A stretch of DNA of 64,000 nucleotides from Roseivirga misakiensis (lineage in GTDB: Bacteria > Bacteroidota > Bacteroidia > Cytophagales > Cyclobacteriaceae), in NCBI RefSeq assembly GCF_001747105.1, contig NZ_MDGQ01000005.1, positions 744,001 through 808,000 of the forward strand. Reading direction: 5' to 3'. The notes beneath the pieces were generated by a model, which saw only the letters and a program-made list of their open reading frames with translations, was not told the origin of the DNA and did not search any database. Of this stretch, positions 37,254 to 45,170 are shown piece by piece; within the stretch, counting starts at the first letter, position 1; the number at the start of each line of letters is the position of its first letter. Made by a program: the position numbers and the translations under genes.

Positions 37254-38354
37254 CTAAGAAGGATGTGCTACACCCAATATGCTTACCTGCTGTTGTTTGC
37301 CTTTAAGTTCCATGCTACCAAGCTCATGGAATTGGAAAGTGGTATAGTCTTCTAATTGAGTATACAAATCTTTGCTTATGAGCAGTTCAGCCTTATATTG
37401 ATTGCAAAGTGACTGGATGCGTGCGGTGGTATTGAGCACATCACCTGTGAAAACAATTTCTGTCTTAAGGGCTCCGACTTCGCCAGTGGTTACTTCACCC
37501 ATGTGCATTCCGGCTTTGAATCCTGGGAATACACCAAATTGTTTTTTAAAAGTCTCGGCTTGTTTCAAAAAATCATTCTGTATATAGAAAAAACATTTGA
37601 CACACCGTGATTTTTCCAAACCCCTTTTTATCGGCCAGGAAATCACTACTTCGTCGCCAATGTATTGGTAGACTTCGCCATATGATTTGATGATAGCATC
37701 AGACATAGTTTGGTAATATTTGCCAAGCAATTCGAAATATTTTACGTGTCCCAGTTTTTCTGCGATCGTAGTCGAGTCGCGCATATCGAGAAACATAAAA
37801 ATGCGCTCTTCTTTTTTTGGTGTGTGATATTTACCCGTGAAGAAATTAATCAATACATTTTGTCCCAAACTATCACTTACGGCAGCATAGAGCAGACTCA
37901 CTACCAGGGAAAAGGAAAGCTGTACCATGGTGCTGATAAAGTTGACACTCACTAGGAAACGACTGAATTTTTCTAAAATACGATCATCCAGAGGACTGGC
38001 TCCTGTTTCGACCGCACCTGCTAATGGGTAAAAAATGAAAATGATGATATGTGCGAATAAAAAATAAAATACAAACTTGAAAATGACCTTTCGACCGAGG
38101 CTGTATTTCTTGAAAAGTCGGTCTAGAAAGAATACCTCCAGTAGCCCTACTCCTAAGCCCACAAAAAAGACAGCGAAGGTTGAAAAAGCTACAATGCGAG
38201 GGGTCAGAGCGATTACTCCAGAATCTTCGGCACCTTTCCAGCCCGCGGCAGCATATTCAACAAATAGAAAAACCCATGACATCAGCAGCCAGATGATGCC
38301 AAAAGGAATGATCTTTTGAATTTTGAATTTTGTTTTCGGAGAAATCCGTTTCAA
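37254..38354 (-). CDS. membrane class III adenylate/guanylate cyclase
   Basis: This is a 366-residue protein with four to five N-terminal membrane helices (~15-35, 53-78, 90-112, 132-158), then a cytoplasmic class III cyclase domain (~184-360). Metal-binding D190 (FLDMRDST) and D234 (YIGDE) and the transition-state N308/R312 (GDVLNTTARI) are present, so the enzyme should be active. As in the fused cyclase at 4372-6972, the purine-selecting Lys is replaced by Gln (Q230), leaving the nucleotide undecided. It lies 47 bp downstream of the AraC/TolB/TPR gene (38402-40153) and is probably its operon partner; the pair reproduces, split, the modules of the 4372 protein. Confidence 0.87.
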   Translation of the reverse strand: MKRISPKTKFKIQKIIPFGIIWLLMSWVFLFVEYAAAGWKGAEDSGVIALTPRIVAFSTFAVFFVGLGVGLLEVFFLDRLFKKYSLGRKVIFKFVFYFLFAHIIIFIFYPLAGAVETGASPLDDRILEKFSRFLVSVNFISTMVQLSFSLVVSLLYAAVSDSLGQNVLINFFTGKYHTPKKEERIFMFLDMRDSTTIAEKLGHVKYFELLGKYYQTMSDAIIKSYGEVYQYIGDEVVISWPIKRGLEKSRCVKCFFYIQNDFLKQAETFKKQFGVFPGFKAGMHMGEVTTGEVGALKTEIVFTGDVLNTTARIQSLCNQYKAELLISKDLYTQLEDYTTFQFHELGSMELKGKQQQVSILGVAHPS

Positions 38355-38401
38355 GTTTACAATTTTAGACTAAGATAAACCGGATTATATAGAAAAGCGG
38401 A

Positions 38402-40153
38402 TTAATTGTTACTCTTTACCCATGCCTTGGGAGTCATGCCAGTTTTTTTCTTGAAAAAGTCGTTAAACACGGACTTGGAATTGAAACCGCTGTCATAGGC
38501 CAAACCTAATAATGTAAGGTGGCTGTTGGCTGGGTCAAGTGCTCGTTCTTGAAAGTCTTTGAGTCGGTATTCGTTGATGTACTCGTTGAATCCTTTACCT
38601 ATTTTCTGATTGATCAACCAAGAGAGCTTATTGGGGTGCAATTCGACTTTCTCAGCTAAGTTCCGAAGCGTCAAATGTGCATCAATGTACACCCGTTCCT
38701 CATACATCAACCGTCTTACAACCTCGGAATAACTAGCCACTTCGCTTTCTGTAAGTACCTCTTCCTCAGTTTTGATATCTGTTTTCTTTGCCTCGCCCAA
38801 AGTCATGGCCAGGAACGGAGCCTCCAGCTTTTTAAAGTCAGTTATCTCCCGCAGTGGTGAAAGCAACGGATCAAACCGAAAGCCCAGAAATTGGCCAGAT
38901 CGATTCTTGACTGAGTCTACTAAGTGATCAAATGCCTCCTGATGCTGACCACTATAAAGCTTTAAATACACCGGTATGCCCAGGTAAAAATCATATGCGT
39001 TGGTGATTTCAAGATCACTTGGTTGTTGTTGATGATAGGCATGCCACAATTGAAATAAGGCTTGCTGTGTTTCCGGTTTGGCTTGTTCTACTGTAACCCG
39101 GAATGCCGATTCTTCACCTAATAGTAACAGACAAAGTGCTTTTAACTCCAAGGCCATCTGCCAGGTATTCAATATCGATAATGCTCCATCCAGCGCCTTA
39201 ATGGCTTCTTGATATTTTGCACTCAAGTAGTAACCAATGGCCTTGGTGTAGTGGTGGTTCAACGCATTGGGGTTGAGTGAAAGGGCCCGGTTAATGTAAG
39301 TTTGTGCTTCTTTAAATGCTCCCAATACATTACAGAGGTCTGCCTGAAACTCTAAAGCCTCCGCATAATTGGCATTTATCTTCAGCGCCTCAGAGAGGTG
39401 AAATTGAGCCTTTTCAAAGTTCCAATTACCAATAAAGGCATAAAGCCCTTTGGTGTAGTGTAAATCTGCAAGGTGGTTAAAGTCGTTACCCAGCTTTTTG
39501 ATGAAATGTTGCGCCATGTAAAGACCTTTCATTCTGTCTACCTGACTCCAGGCTGCATAATGAGCAAAGCTTTGACTTAATCCTAGATAGGGCATCGGGT
39601 ATTTCGGGTCAATCTCAATACTTTCCTTATAAGCCTCTTGTGCTTTTTGAATACTCTCATTGGTCCACTGAAGCTGATAGTATCGCCCTTTTAAATAAGC
39701 CTCATAGGCAGCGGATTCTGTGGTTTTTGGTGTATTGAAATCGTCCTGAATATCGAAGTGACCAAAATGCTCACGAATTTTCTCAGCAATCAACATGCTG
39801 ATTTCATCTTGCAGGTCAAAGATATCAATCAGTTCTCGGTCAAAACTTTCTGACCAAATCTGGAACCCCGTATCGGTTCTAATAAGCTGTGCAGCAATCC
39901 GAATTCTTTTGGATGCTTTTCTAACACTACCTTCTAACAGCGTGCTTACACCCAGTTCGTTGCCAATGTGTCTTGCGTCTACCTGCTTATCTCGATAGCT
40001 AAATGAAGAAGTACGCGAAGTCACTTTCAACCCACTGATCTTACTCAAGGTATTGATGATCTCTTCAGAAATGCCGTCAGCGAAATATTGATTTTCAATA
40101 TCTCCACTGGTATTGTTAAAGGGTAAAACTGCTATCGATTTCTGATTTATCAC
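38402..40153 (-). CDS. TolB-like - TPR - AraC HTH transcription regulator (soluble)
   Basis: This is a 583-residue protein without signal peptide or membrane helix. Residues ~5-115 are a TolB-like/FlgO-type domain (SIAVLPFNNTSGDIENQYFADG...; LLEGSVRK; FDRELIDIFDLQDEIS). TPR repeats span ~135-460, and an AraC-type double HTH closes the protein (~480-580; LRNLAEKVELHPNKLSWLINQ and LAYDSGFNSKSVFNDFFKKKTGMTP). Unlike the 4372 protein, the sensor modules are cytoplasmic. It is divergent from the FIST gene (60-bp shared promoter region) and precedes the cyclase gene. It is a reasonable candidate to control promoter modules S1-S3, but this is not shown by the sequence. Confidence 0.87.
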   Translation of the reverse strand: MINQKSIAVLPFNNTSGDIENQYFADGISEEIINTLSKISGLKVTSRTSSFSYRDKQVDARHIGNELGVSTLLEGSVRKASKRIRIAAQLIRTDTGFQIWSESFDRELIDIFDLQDEISMLIAEKIREHFGHFDIQDDFNTPKTTESAAYEAYLKGRYYQLQWTNESIQKAQEAYKESIEIDPKYPMPYLGLSQSFAHYAAWSQVDRMKGLYMAQHFIKKLGNDFNHLADLHYTKGLYAFIGNWNFEKAQFHLSEALKINANYAEALEFQADLCNVLGAFKEAQTYINRALSLNPNALNHHYTKAIGYYLSAKYQEAIKALDGALSILNTWQMALELKALCLLLLGEESAFRVTVEQAKPETQQALFQLWHAYHQQQPSDLEITNAYDFYLGIPVYLKLYSGQHQEAFDHLVDSVKNRSGQFLGFRFDPLLSPLREITDFKKLEAPFLAMTLGEAKKTDIKTEEEVLTESEVASYSEVVRRLMYEERVYIDAHLTLRNLAEKVELHPNKLSWLINQKIGKGFNEYINEYRLKDFQERALDPANSHLTLLGLAYDSGFNSKSVFNDFFKKKTGMTPKAWVKSNN

Positions 40154-40213
40154 GCTATGACTTTTGAGAGAACAAAGTAGCTTTCTTATTTTTATTCCTT
40201 ACCATTCAAAACC

Positions 40214-41347
40214 ATGATAGTAGACCAGTTTCTTGTGGCGGGAAATCAAATTAGTTACTCTCAGAAAAATATAACAGGCAATGAACAGGTTTCTTTTGTT
40301 TTAGTTTTTACTTCACGAGGTAATCTTGAATCAGCTGACTGGCTACCCGCAGTTGAAGAGGGGTATCCTGGAACAGAAGTGATCAGTTGCTCCACCTCTG
40401 GTGAGGTTTACTTTTCAGAGCTTACACATGAAGCCATCACCGGAATGGCCGTAAGTCTGGAAAAAACCCCTTTTGCCATTCACTCGGCAAAGCTTGCAAA
40501 CAAGGACAAGAGCTTTGCATTGGGTAAAAATCTCGCTGGTAAATTCTCCAAAAACGATTTAAAGCATGTACTGCTTTTTGGCGATGGCTGGCTAGTAAAT
40601 GGTTCTGATCTCGTTCAAGGCATGTACGCTAACCTAAACAAAGATGTAAGTATTAGCGGTGGTCTGGCAGGCGATGGCGCTAACTTTTCTAAAACCTTGG
40701 TAGGTCTCAATGATGACATTGATCAGAGCATGGCTGTAGCCATTGGGTTTTATGGCGATGCCCTCAAAGTGGGCTTTGGGGCTCATGGGGGCTGGAGTGA
40801 ATTGGGTGAGACTTACGAGATCACCAAGACTGAGGGGCGTGAAATTTTAGAACTGGGTGAGCTATCTCCCTTGCCTCTCTACAAACAGTTTTTAGGCGAT
40901 GATGCCGATGGCTTGCCCGGCAGCGCCCTGTTATACCCTGTGGCGGTGTGGCTGCCTGGAGCCGAAGACCATGTGGTACGTACCGTGTTCAATACCGATG
41001 AATTTAATCAGTCGATAACACTGGGGGAGCCCACCCCTGTAGGTGCTAAGTTACAGTTTATGAGGGCCCGTTTTGACGACTTATTAGCAGGGGTAAGAGG
41101 AGCAGCAAATGAAGCATTGAGCAACCTAGGCAAAACACCCGAAATGGCCCTAATGGTGAGCTGCATAGGCCGCAAGCTTTTATTCAACCAACACATAGAC
41201 CAGGAAATTGAGCAAACACGTCAGGTACTTGGAAGTCAGACTCCCATCAGTGGATTCTACAGTTATGGTGAGATTTGCCCGGTAGAGAAGGACCTAGCTG
41301 CCCTTCATCATCAAATGCTTACGCTCACACTTTTTACTGAGGCTTGA
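40214..41347 (+). CDS. FIST-domain signal transduction protein
   Basis: This is a 377-residue soluble protein with FIST N (~30-225) and FIST C (~230-365) domains. Diagnostic stretches are GTEVISCSTSGEVYFSE, ISGGLAGDGANF, GFGAHGGWSELG and the C-terminal SCIGRKLL...ISGFYSYGEICP. FIST domains are thought to sense small ligands, perhaps amino acids, and usually sit beside kinases, cyclases or chemoreceptors. Here the neighbours are the divergent AraC/TolB/TPR regulator and its cyclase, which suggests a common pathway. The 3' end overlaps the convergent quinone oxidoreductase gene by 14 bp. Confidence 0.88.
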   Translation: MIVDQFLVAGNQISYSQKNITGNEQVSFVLVFTSRGNLESADWLPAVEEGYPGTEVISCSTSGEVYFSELTHEAITGMAVSLEKTPFAIHSAKLANKDKSFALGKNLAGKFSKNDLKHVLLFGDGWLVNGSDLVQGMYANLNKDVSISGGLAGDGANFSKTLVGLNDDIDQSMAVAIGFYGDALKVGFGAHGGWSELGETYEITKTEGREILELGELSPLPLYKQFLGDDADGLPGSALLYPVAVWLPGAEDHVVRTVFNTDEFNQSITLGEPTPVGAKLQFMRARFDDLLAGVRGAANEALSNLGKTPEMALMVSCIGRKLLFNQHIDQEIEQTRQVLGSQTPISGFYSYGEICPVEKDLAALHHQMLTLTLFTEA

Positions 41348-42257
41348 GGTTTATCAACACATTACCTCTTTTTCTGCCGGTATCGACATAACGGTGCGCA
41401 GTTACGATTTCCTCGAGCGGATATTCACGGTCAATAAATGGATGAAGCTGCCTAGCATCGACCATTTGGCTAATGGCTTTTAACTTTGCTGTATTCTCTG
41501 AGGTGAACATATTAATAGAAACATAACGGCCTCCGCTATTCAAAACCGACTTTGCCTTGGATTTCGAAGTTTTTCCTACCGCATCAAAAACCACATCATA
41601 CGAGCATTTAACCTTGCTAAAGTCTTCTTTTTTATAATCAATGACTTTTTGTGCTCCCAGCATTTCGACCATTTTTACATTGGCTGTGCTGCATACTCCT
41701 GTTACTTTAGCACCCATCTTTTTGGCCATTTGAACTGCGTAGGTTCCAACACTACCTGAAGCTCCGTAAACCAAAATTTTGTTGGATTTTTGCAACTTGG
41801 CCTTTTCCAGTAGATAGAAAGCCGTCATCGCACCGATGGGTAATGCTGCCGCTTGCTTCAGGTCGATGCTTTCAGGAGCTTTGGCTACTACACTGTTTTT
41901 AGCCTTTTGAGGCACACAGACATATTCGGCATAAGCGCCTTGTTTGAGCAAAGTAGTCGTGCCGAACACCCTATCTCCTGGTTCGAAGTGGCTTACTTCT
42001 TCACCTACAGCCTCAACCACTCCTGAAAATTCATGGCCTAAAACTGGCTTTTTGGGTTTAAAGAGGCCAAAAATCAGACGTGCAGGCAGCCAGAAGAAGG
42101 CGGGGAAATCTGAAGCACGAACACGGGTATCACCAGCCGCCACGGTAGATGCTTCTACCTTTACAAGCAGTTCGTTGGCTTTTGGTTGTGGTTTTTCAAG
42201 CTCTGTGAGCCTCAATACCTTAGGGTCGCCGTATTTTTTATATACTACTGCTCTCAT
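41334..42257 (-). CDS. zinc-free medium-chain dehydrogenase, quinone oxidoreductase type
   Basis: This is a 307-residue MDR-superfamily enzyme. The N-terminal GroES-like domain contains GHEFSGVVEAVG but lacks the structural-zinc cysteines. The Rossmann domain carries GASGSVGTYAVQMAK (~164-178), the NADPH-binding loop of quinone oxidoreductases and enoyl reductases. The likely reaction is NADPH-dependent reduction of quinones or reactive enones; the exact substrate is unknown. It is third in an operon with the lipoprotein (42656-43057) and DUF983 gene (42238-42654), whose end it overlaps by 20 bp. The operon is led by promoter module S2. Confidence 0.87.
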   Translation of the reverse strand: MRAVVYKKYGDPKVLRLTELEKPQPKANELLVKVEASTVAAGDTRVRASDFPAFFWLPARLIFGLFKPKKPVLGHEFSGVVEAVGEEVSHFEPGDRVFGTTTLLKQGAYAEYVCVPQKAKNSVVAKAPESIDLKQAAALPIGAMTAFYLLEKAKLQKSNKILVYGASGSVGTYAVQMAKKMGAKVTGVCSTANVKMVEMLGAQKVIDYKKEDFSKVKCSYDVVFDAVGKTSKSKAKSVLNSGGRYVSINMFTSENTAKLKAISQMVDARQLHPFIDREYPLEEIVTAHRYVDTGRKRGNVLINLKPQ

Positions 42258-42654
42258 TTGTTGTGGATTGATTGGTCAAACTGTCGATTTGCTGCTGGTA
42301 TTTTATCATCAGATGAATCCAAATGCTTCTACTCACGCGATAAACTATGGGTAGTGTCAGGATTACTAATGTAATCATTATACCCATGTATATTTCAAGG
42401 TTTGCATTGGGGTTGATGATACGAATGCCAAAGTAGGTAGCCAGAAAAAGACCTATCTGCAATGCATAACCCACAAACATAGCTCCCATATAAAAGCTAG
42501 GTTCTGGCATAAAGGTCTGATCACATACTTCGCATTTCTCGTTCATGTCTGAGAACCTTTTGAGGTTATATGTCGAGGATCGAAACAGATTGCCTTGCCT
42601 ACATCTAGGACAATGACAACCTGTAACACTTTTGATCAATAATGGCCCACTCAT
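42238..42654 (-). CDS. DUF983 family membrane protein
   Basis: This is a 138-residue protein with two CxxC pairs near the N-terminus (CPRCRQG and CEVCDQ), likely a zinc ribbon, then the DUF983 signature (EPSFYMGAMFVGYALQ) and two membrane helices (~58-77, ~88-108). The function is unknown; homologues occur near cytochrome oxidase or redox genes. The start lies 1 bp after the lipoprotein stop and the end overlaps the oxidoreductase start, so it is firmly within the S2 operon. The Ser/Thr-rich C-terminal tail is dispensable-looking. Confidence 0.85.
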   Translation of the reverse strand: MSGPLLIKSVTGCHCPRCRQGNLFRSSTYNLKRFSDMNEKCEVCDQTFMPEPSFYMGAMFVGYALQIGLFLATYFGIRIINPNANLEIYMGIMITLVILTLPIVYRVSRSIWIHLMIKYQQQIDSLTNQSTTNESSSI

Positions 42655-42655
42655 A

Positions 42656-43057
42656 CTATTGGTATTTTATCAGTTTTACCTTGAATACCTTGACATGATT
42701 GTTCCAACTGGTACCCATGCCAAAGATGTCACCCTTTCCATTTCGGTCACCAAAACCTAGTCCATCTGAGCTGTTTACCAGTTCGCTGTAGCCATCTCCA
42801 AACAGGATGGCATCAGCACCTCGTCTTTTAGCTTCTTCTATCAAAGCTGCCTTGATCTTCTCAGGGTTATTCGCAAACTCCCTGCCCTCATTTTGCATAA
42901 ATCCCATTACCTTATACTCTTTTTCAATGTCTTTTGCATCGAAGAAGAGATCAACTGATTGGGTTGGGGCATGCTGGTTACCGATAAAATTGATTTTAGG
43001 GGAGCAGGCACTGATAATGACTAACAGCACCAGACTCAGTTTCATTGTTGTTTTCAT
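42656..43057 (-). CDS. small lipoprotein of unknown function
   Basis: This is a 133-residue protein with lipoprotein signal (MKTTMKLSLVLLVIISA-C18). The mature part contains KEYKVMGFMQ...KAALIEEAKRRGADAILFGDGYSEL, an alpha/beta pattern like small heavy-metal-binding/YbjQ-type or DUF4156-like domains often seen in lipoproteins, and a Gly-rich loop (~100-118). It is first gene of the operon behind promoter module S2. The family resemblance is weak and the role is unknown. Confidence 0.7.
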   Translation of the reverse strand: MKTTMKLSLVLLVIISACSPKINFIGNQHAPTQSVDLFFDAKDIEKEYKVMGFMQNEGREFANNPEKIKAALIEEAKRRGADAILFGDGYSELVNSSDGLGFGDRNGKGDIFGMGTSWNNHVKVFKVKLIKYQ

Positions 43058-43094
43058 GTTGTTGTTTCTTGAAGTTAATAAATGCCCTTTGGGC

Positions 43095-43157
43095 TGTTTA
43101 ATGATTCAAAGTTTATAAAGTGCCTTTGAGCAATCGTCTGGAATTACCTTTCAGGAC
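43095..43157 (-). promoter_or_regulatory. shared 63-bp promoter module, copy S2 (lipoprotein-DUF983-oxidoreductase operon)
   Basis: On the minus strand: GTCCTGAA, 11 nt, GACGAT, 21 nt, CTTTGAATCATTAAACA. The 17-nt 3' block is identical to S1 except for one base, and the spacing is identical. The 3' edge lies 37 bp before the ATG at 43057. No TTTG/TTG -33 element is apparent at the usual distance, consistent with activator dependence (inference). Confidence 0.7.
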
Positions 43158-43173
43158 TTTTTTGATTAAAGAA

Positions 43174-43776
43174 TTAGGCTACTTTTTGGCCAAGCAGCTC
43201 AATTTTTTTAAGCCACTTTTTACGAAAACCCGGTGCAGAATCTTTAATCGGTGCTATGTAATTGACTTTTACCGGGTCTATACCAACAAATTGTAGGGTA
43301 CCCTTTTTGAATTGCTGTATGGCCGGACTTTTCATAAACCACCGGTCGTACCAGCGCACGGTATCAGCGGTGATCACTATCCTGCCAGTTTTGCCTTTCA
43401 GCAGCTTGTCGGGAAATGACTTACCTTTCTGGTATTTGAAGAATGAGCCCGGTAGAAAAATGCGGTCTACAAAACCTTTCATCAGAGCCGGGTAGCCATA
43501 CCACCACATAGGAAAAAACCACACAATATGATCGGCCGATTTGAACTTTTCGATGGATTCGAGCAGGTCTGGTTCCAGCTCTGAAATTAGCCTGTAGCCG
43601 TATTTCAAATTGGGGTTGAAGTTCAGTTCATGAATCTTGATTTGTTCAAATGAGGCATGTGCTGAATCAAGGCCTTTGATATAGGCCTTAGCCAAAGCCT
43701 CATTGTAGCTTTCTGTATCCGGGTGTCCGTAGATGACCAATACATTCTTATTAGTCGATTGATTTGAGTTTTTCAT
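43174..43776 (-). CDS. NAD(P)H-dependent flavodoxin-fold oxidoreductase (quinone reductase, MdaB/KefF-like)
   Basis: This is a 200-residue Flavodoxin_2-type protein. VIYGHPDTESYNEALAKAY (residues ~14-32) is the FMN/FAD phosphate-binding start, and VWFFPMWWYGYPALMKGFVDRIFLPG (~90-115) is the family signature around the flavin and substrate site. Such enzymes reduce quinones by two electrons or serve as ancillary subunits of K+/H+ antiporters. It follows the YdcZ-like transporter gene by 12 bp in the operon behind S3. Confidence 0.87.
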   Translation of the reverse strand: MKNSNQSTNKNVLVIYGHPDTESYNEALAKAYIKGLDSAHASFEQIKIHELNFNPNLKYGYRLISELEPDLLESIEKFKSADHIVWFFPMWWYGYPALMKGFVDRIFLPGSFFKYQKGKSFPDKLLKGKTGRIVITADTVRWYDRWFMKSPAIQQFKKGTLQFVGIDPVKVNYIAPIKDSAPGFRKKWLKKIELLGQKVA

Positions 43777-43788
43777 AAGTTGAATGTT

Positions 43789-44232
43789 CTACAGTTTTAT
43801 CAGTAAAATACCAGTAATGAGTGCGCCTAGGCCCAACATCTTTTTGACATCGATAGGTTCTACAGGCAAACCGAACCAGCCAAAATGAGCCGCGAGAGTA
43901 GAAAAGATCACCTGACCACAGAGTCCGAATGCCACTGCAGTACCTATGCCCAATTTTGGAATGAGGTAGTAAAACAGTGTGACTGCCAGAAAACTGAAAA
44001 AGGCTCCGGTAAACCAGAGATAGGTAGGTACCACATTTAAATGCAGCGTAGGGAACCCTTTTGAGGTAACCAACACCGCAATAAAAGTGAATACTGCTCC
44101 GAAAAATAGCGTAGAAAGGGCAGCCAGCAACGGGCTTTGAAGTAGTGAACCAAGACGGGAATTGAGCCCGCCCTGAAGCACCACCATAAAGCCAGTAAGC
44201 ACTGCTAGTGACATCAGAATCAGCGTATTCAT
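43789..44232 (-). CDS. YdcZ/DUF606-type DMT-superfamily transporter
   Basis: This is a 147-residue inner-membrane protein from the ATG at 44232 (an earlier ATG at 44322 would add 30 non-hydrophobic residues and overlap the SnoaL gene by 71 bp, so it is rejected). There are five membrane helices. FMVVLQGGLNSRLGSLLQSP in helix 1-loop and GQVIFSTLAAHFGWFG match the DUF606 (YdcZ) family of small drug/metabolite exporters. It starts 19 bp after the SnoaL stop and lies between a SnoaL-like and a quinone-reductase gene in the S3 operon, which suggests export linked to detoxification (inference). Confidence 0.85.
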   Translation of the reverse strand: MNTLILMSLAVLTGFMVVLQGGLNSRLGSLLQSPLLAALSTLFFGAVFTFIAVLVTSKGFPTLHLNVVPTYLWFTGAFFSFLAVTLFYYLIPKLGIGTAVAFGLCGQVIFSTLAAHFGWFGLPVEPIDVKKMLGLGALITGILLIKL

Positions 44233-44251
44233 AATCTTGCGATTTTGAGGC

Positions 44252-44662
44252 TTAATGGGCAGCGATTTCATAAGCAGCTGAGTCTTCGTAAAAACGATAT
44301 TCCAATATTTTGCCATCGGCAATCACGCAGCGCTGTACCCAGTCGCTTTCAAACATGTTGCCTTTGGCTTTGACCTTATGGACAAAGCTGCCATGCGCAT
44401 ACACCACATTCTCTTCTGCTTCCATGAGAGACTTCACCTCAAAGCTCTGCGTATCGAAAAGGCTAACGATATTACCTAAAAAGGTTTCGGCTTCTTCCAG
44501 CCCCTGATAACTACCATGTAGCTGGCCATTCACTCTGCTTGCTTCACGGACACTTACGATTTTACAGTTAGGGTGAAAGTGGGACCTAACAGCCACCATA
44601 TCGCCCCGGCCAAATGCCTCAAAATAGCTGGCCAATACCTGTTTGTTGTTTGAATTTTTCAT
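44252..44662 (-). CDS. SnoaL/NTF2-like protein
   Basis: This is a 136-residue protein with the cone-shaped NTF2/SnoaL-like pattern: N-terminal helix (QVLASYFEAFGRGD), FHPNCKIVS strand, GLEEAETFLGNI helix, and strands NVVYAHGSFVHKVKAKG and DWVQRCVIADGKILEYRFYED. The family includes ketosteroid isomerase-like enzymes, polyketide cyclases and small-molecule binding proteins; catalytic residues cannot be assigned. It is first gene of the S3 operon, with the ATG 17 bp after the promoter module. Confidence 0.82.
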   Translation of the reverse strand: MKNSNNKQVLASYFEAFGRGDMVAVRSHFHPNCKIVSVREASRVNGQLHGSYQGLEEAETFLGNIVSLFDTQSFEVKSLMEAEENVVYAHGSFVHKVKAKGNMFESDWVQRCVIADGKILEYRFYEDSAAYEIAAH

Positions 44663-44679
44663 TTGCTTTCTGTTTTCGT

Positions 44680-44742
44680 ATTTAATGAAAACAAAAGTGG
44701 GCTCAGAGGATTGACCAATCGTCCGAATATGTTATTCAGGAG
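44680..44742 (-). promoter_or_regulatory. shared 63-bp promoter module, copy S3 (SnoaL-DMT-quinone reductase operon)
   Basis: On the minus strand: CTCCTGAA, 11 nt, GACGAT, 21 nt, TTTTGTTTTCATTAAATA. The 5' elements and the spacing are identical to S1 and S2, and the -7-like block is the most divergent of the three. The TCCTGAA...TTCGGA portion forms a dyad, which would suit a dimeric regulator. Confidence 0.68.
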
Positions 44743-44910
44743 TTGTTAATAGGGAAGTGGTGAGATTTAGGACTAAAGAGAACGGATCAGAAGAAGATTT
44801 GAGTAGTACAATGACCTTAATTTTTGATGATAAGTGCTGATGTCAACCTGTCAAGATCGGGGATCCTTAATAATTGATTTAAGTATCATATAGGCTGTTT
44901 TTGATTGGAA

Positions 44911-45023
44911 AAAGCACGCGAAAAGCACGCGATTAAGACATAAAAAAAGACAGTCACTTTCGTAACTGTCTGATTTTGAAGTGGGCCCACCTGGGCTCGA
45001 ACCAGGGACTTTCTGATTATGAG
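44911..45023 (-). repeat. tRNA-Met 3'-half plus terminator remnant (copy E), att-like
   Basis: On the minus strand: CTCATAATCAGAAAGTCCC, intact T-arm and acceptor 3' strand of tRNA-Met, a terminator hairpin (GACAGTTAC/GTGACTGTC), then two GCGTGCTTTT repeats. It is the copy closest to the intact locus at 48591-48747, sharing the GCACGCGAAAAGCACGC block. Similarity ends at the anticodon loop. Confidence 0.75.
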
Positions 45024-45170
45024 AAAGCCCATTCAATGTTTCGCTTCTAATGAATTAATCACTTTTAATTCCTAGACTAAAACTATCATAGGAATGTACG
45101 GCTTGTAGGTCATCAGAAGTAATTTAAAAACGAGACTTCAACTTACAGACAATAACGCTTTTCGATAGAA

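Larger units (their letters stand above)
44663..45170. other. 508-bp intergenic region with promoter S3 and tRNA remnant E
   Basis: Besides promoter module S3 (44680-44742) and tRNA-Met remnant E (44911-45023), no gene or further repeat was seen. It marks the boundary between the S1-S3 block and the DUF5686/LytS-LytTR segment. Confidence 0.6.

Noticed and set aside
41334-41347. Possible annotation error where the FIST and oxidoreductase genes overlap
   Set aside because: Both reading frames are well supported to their C-termini; a 14-bp convergent overlap is acceptable.
44233-44322. Longer start for the YdcZ-like transporter gene
   Set aside because: It would add 30 polar residues before the first membrane helix and overlap the SnoaL gene by 71 bp; the ATG at 44232 fits the family length.
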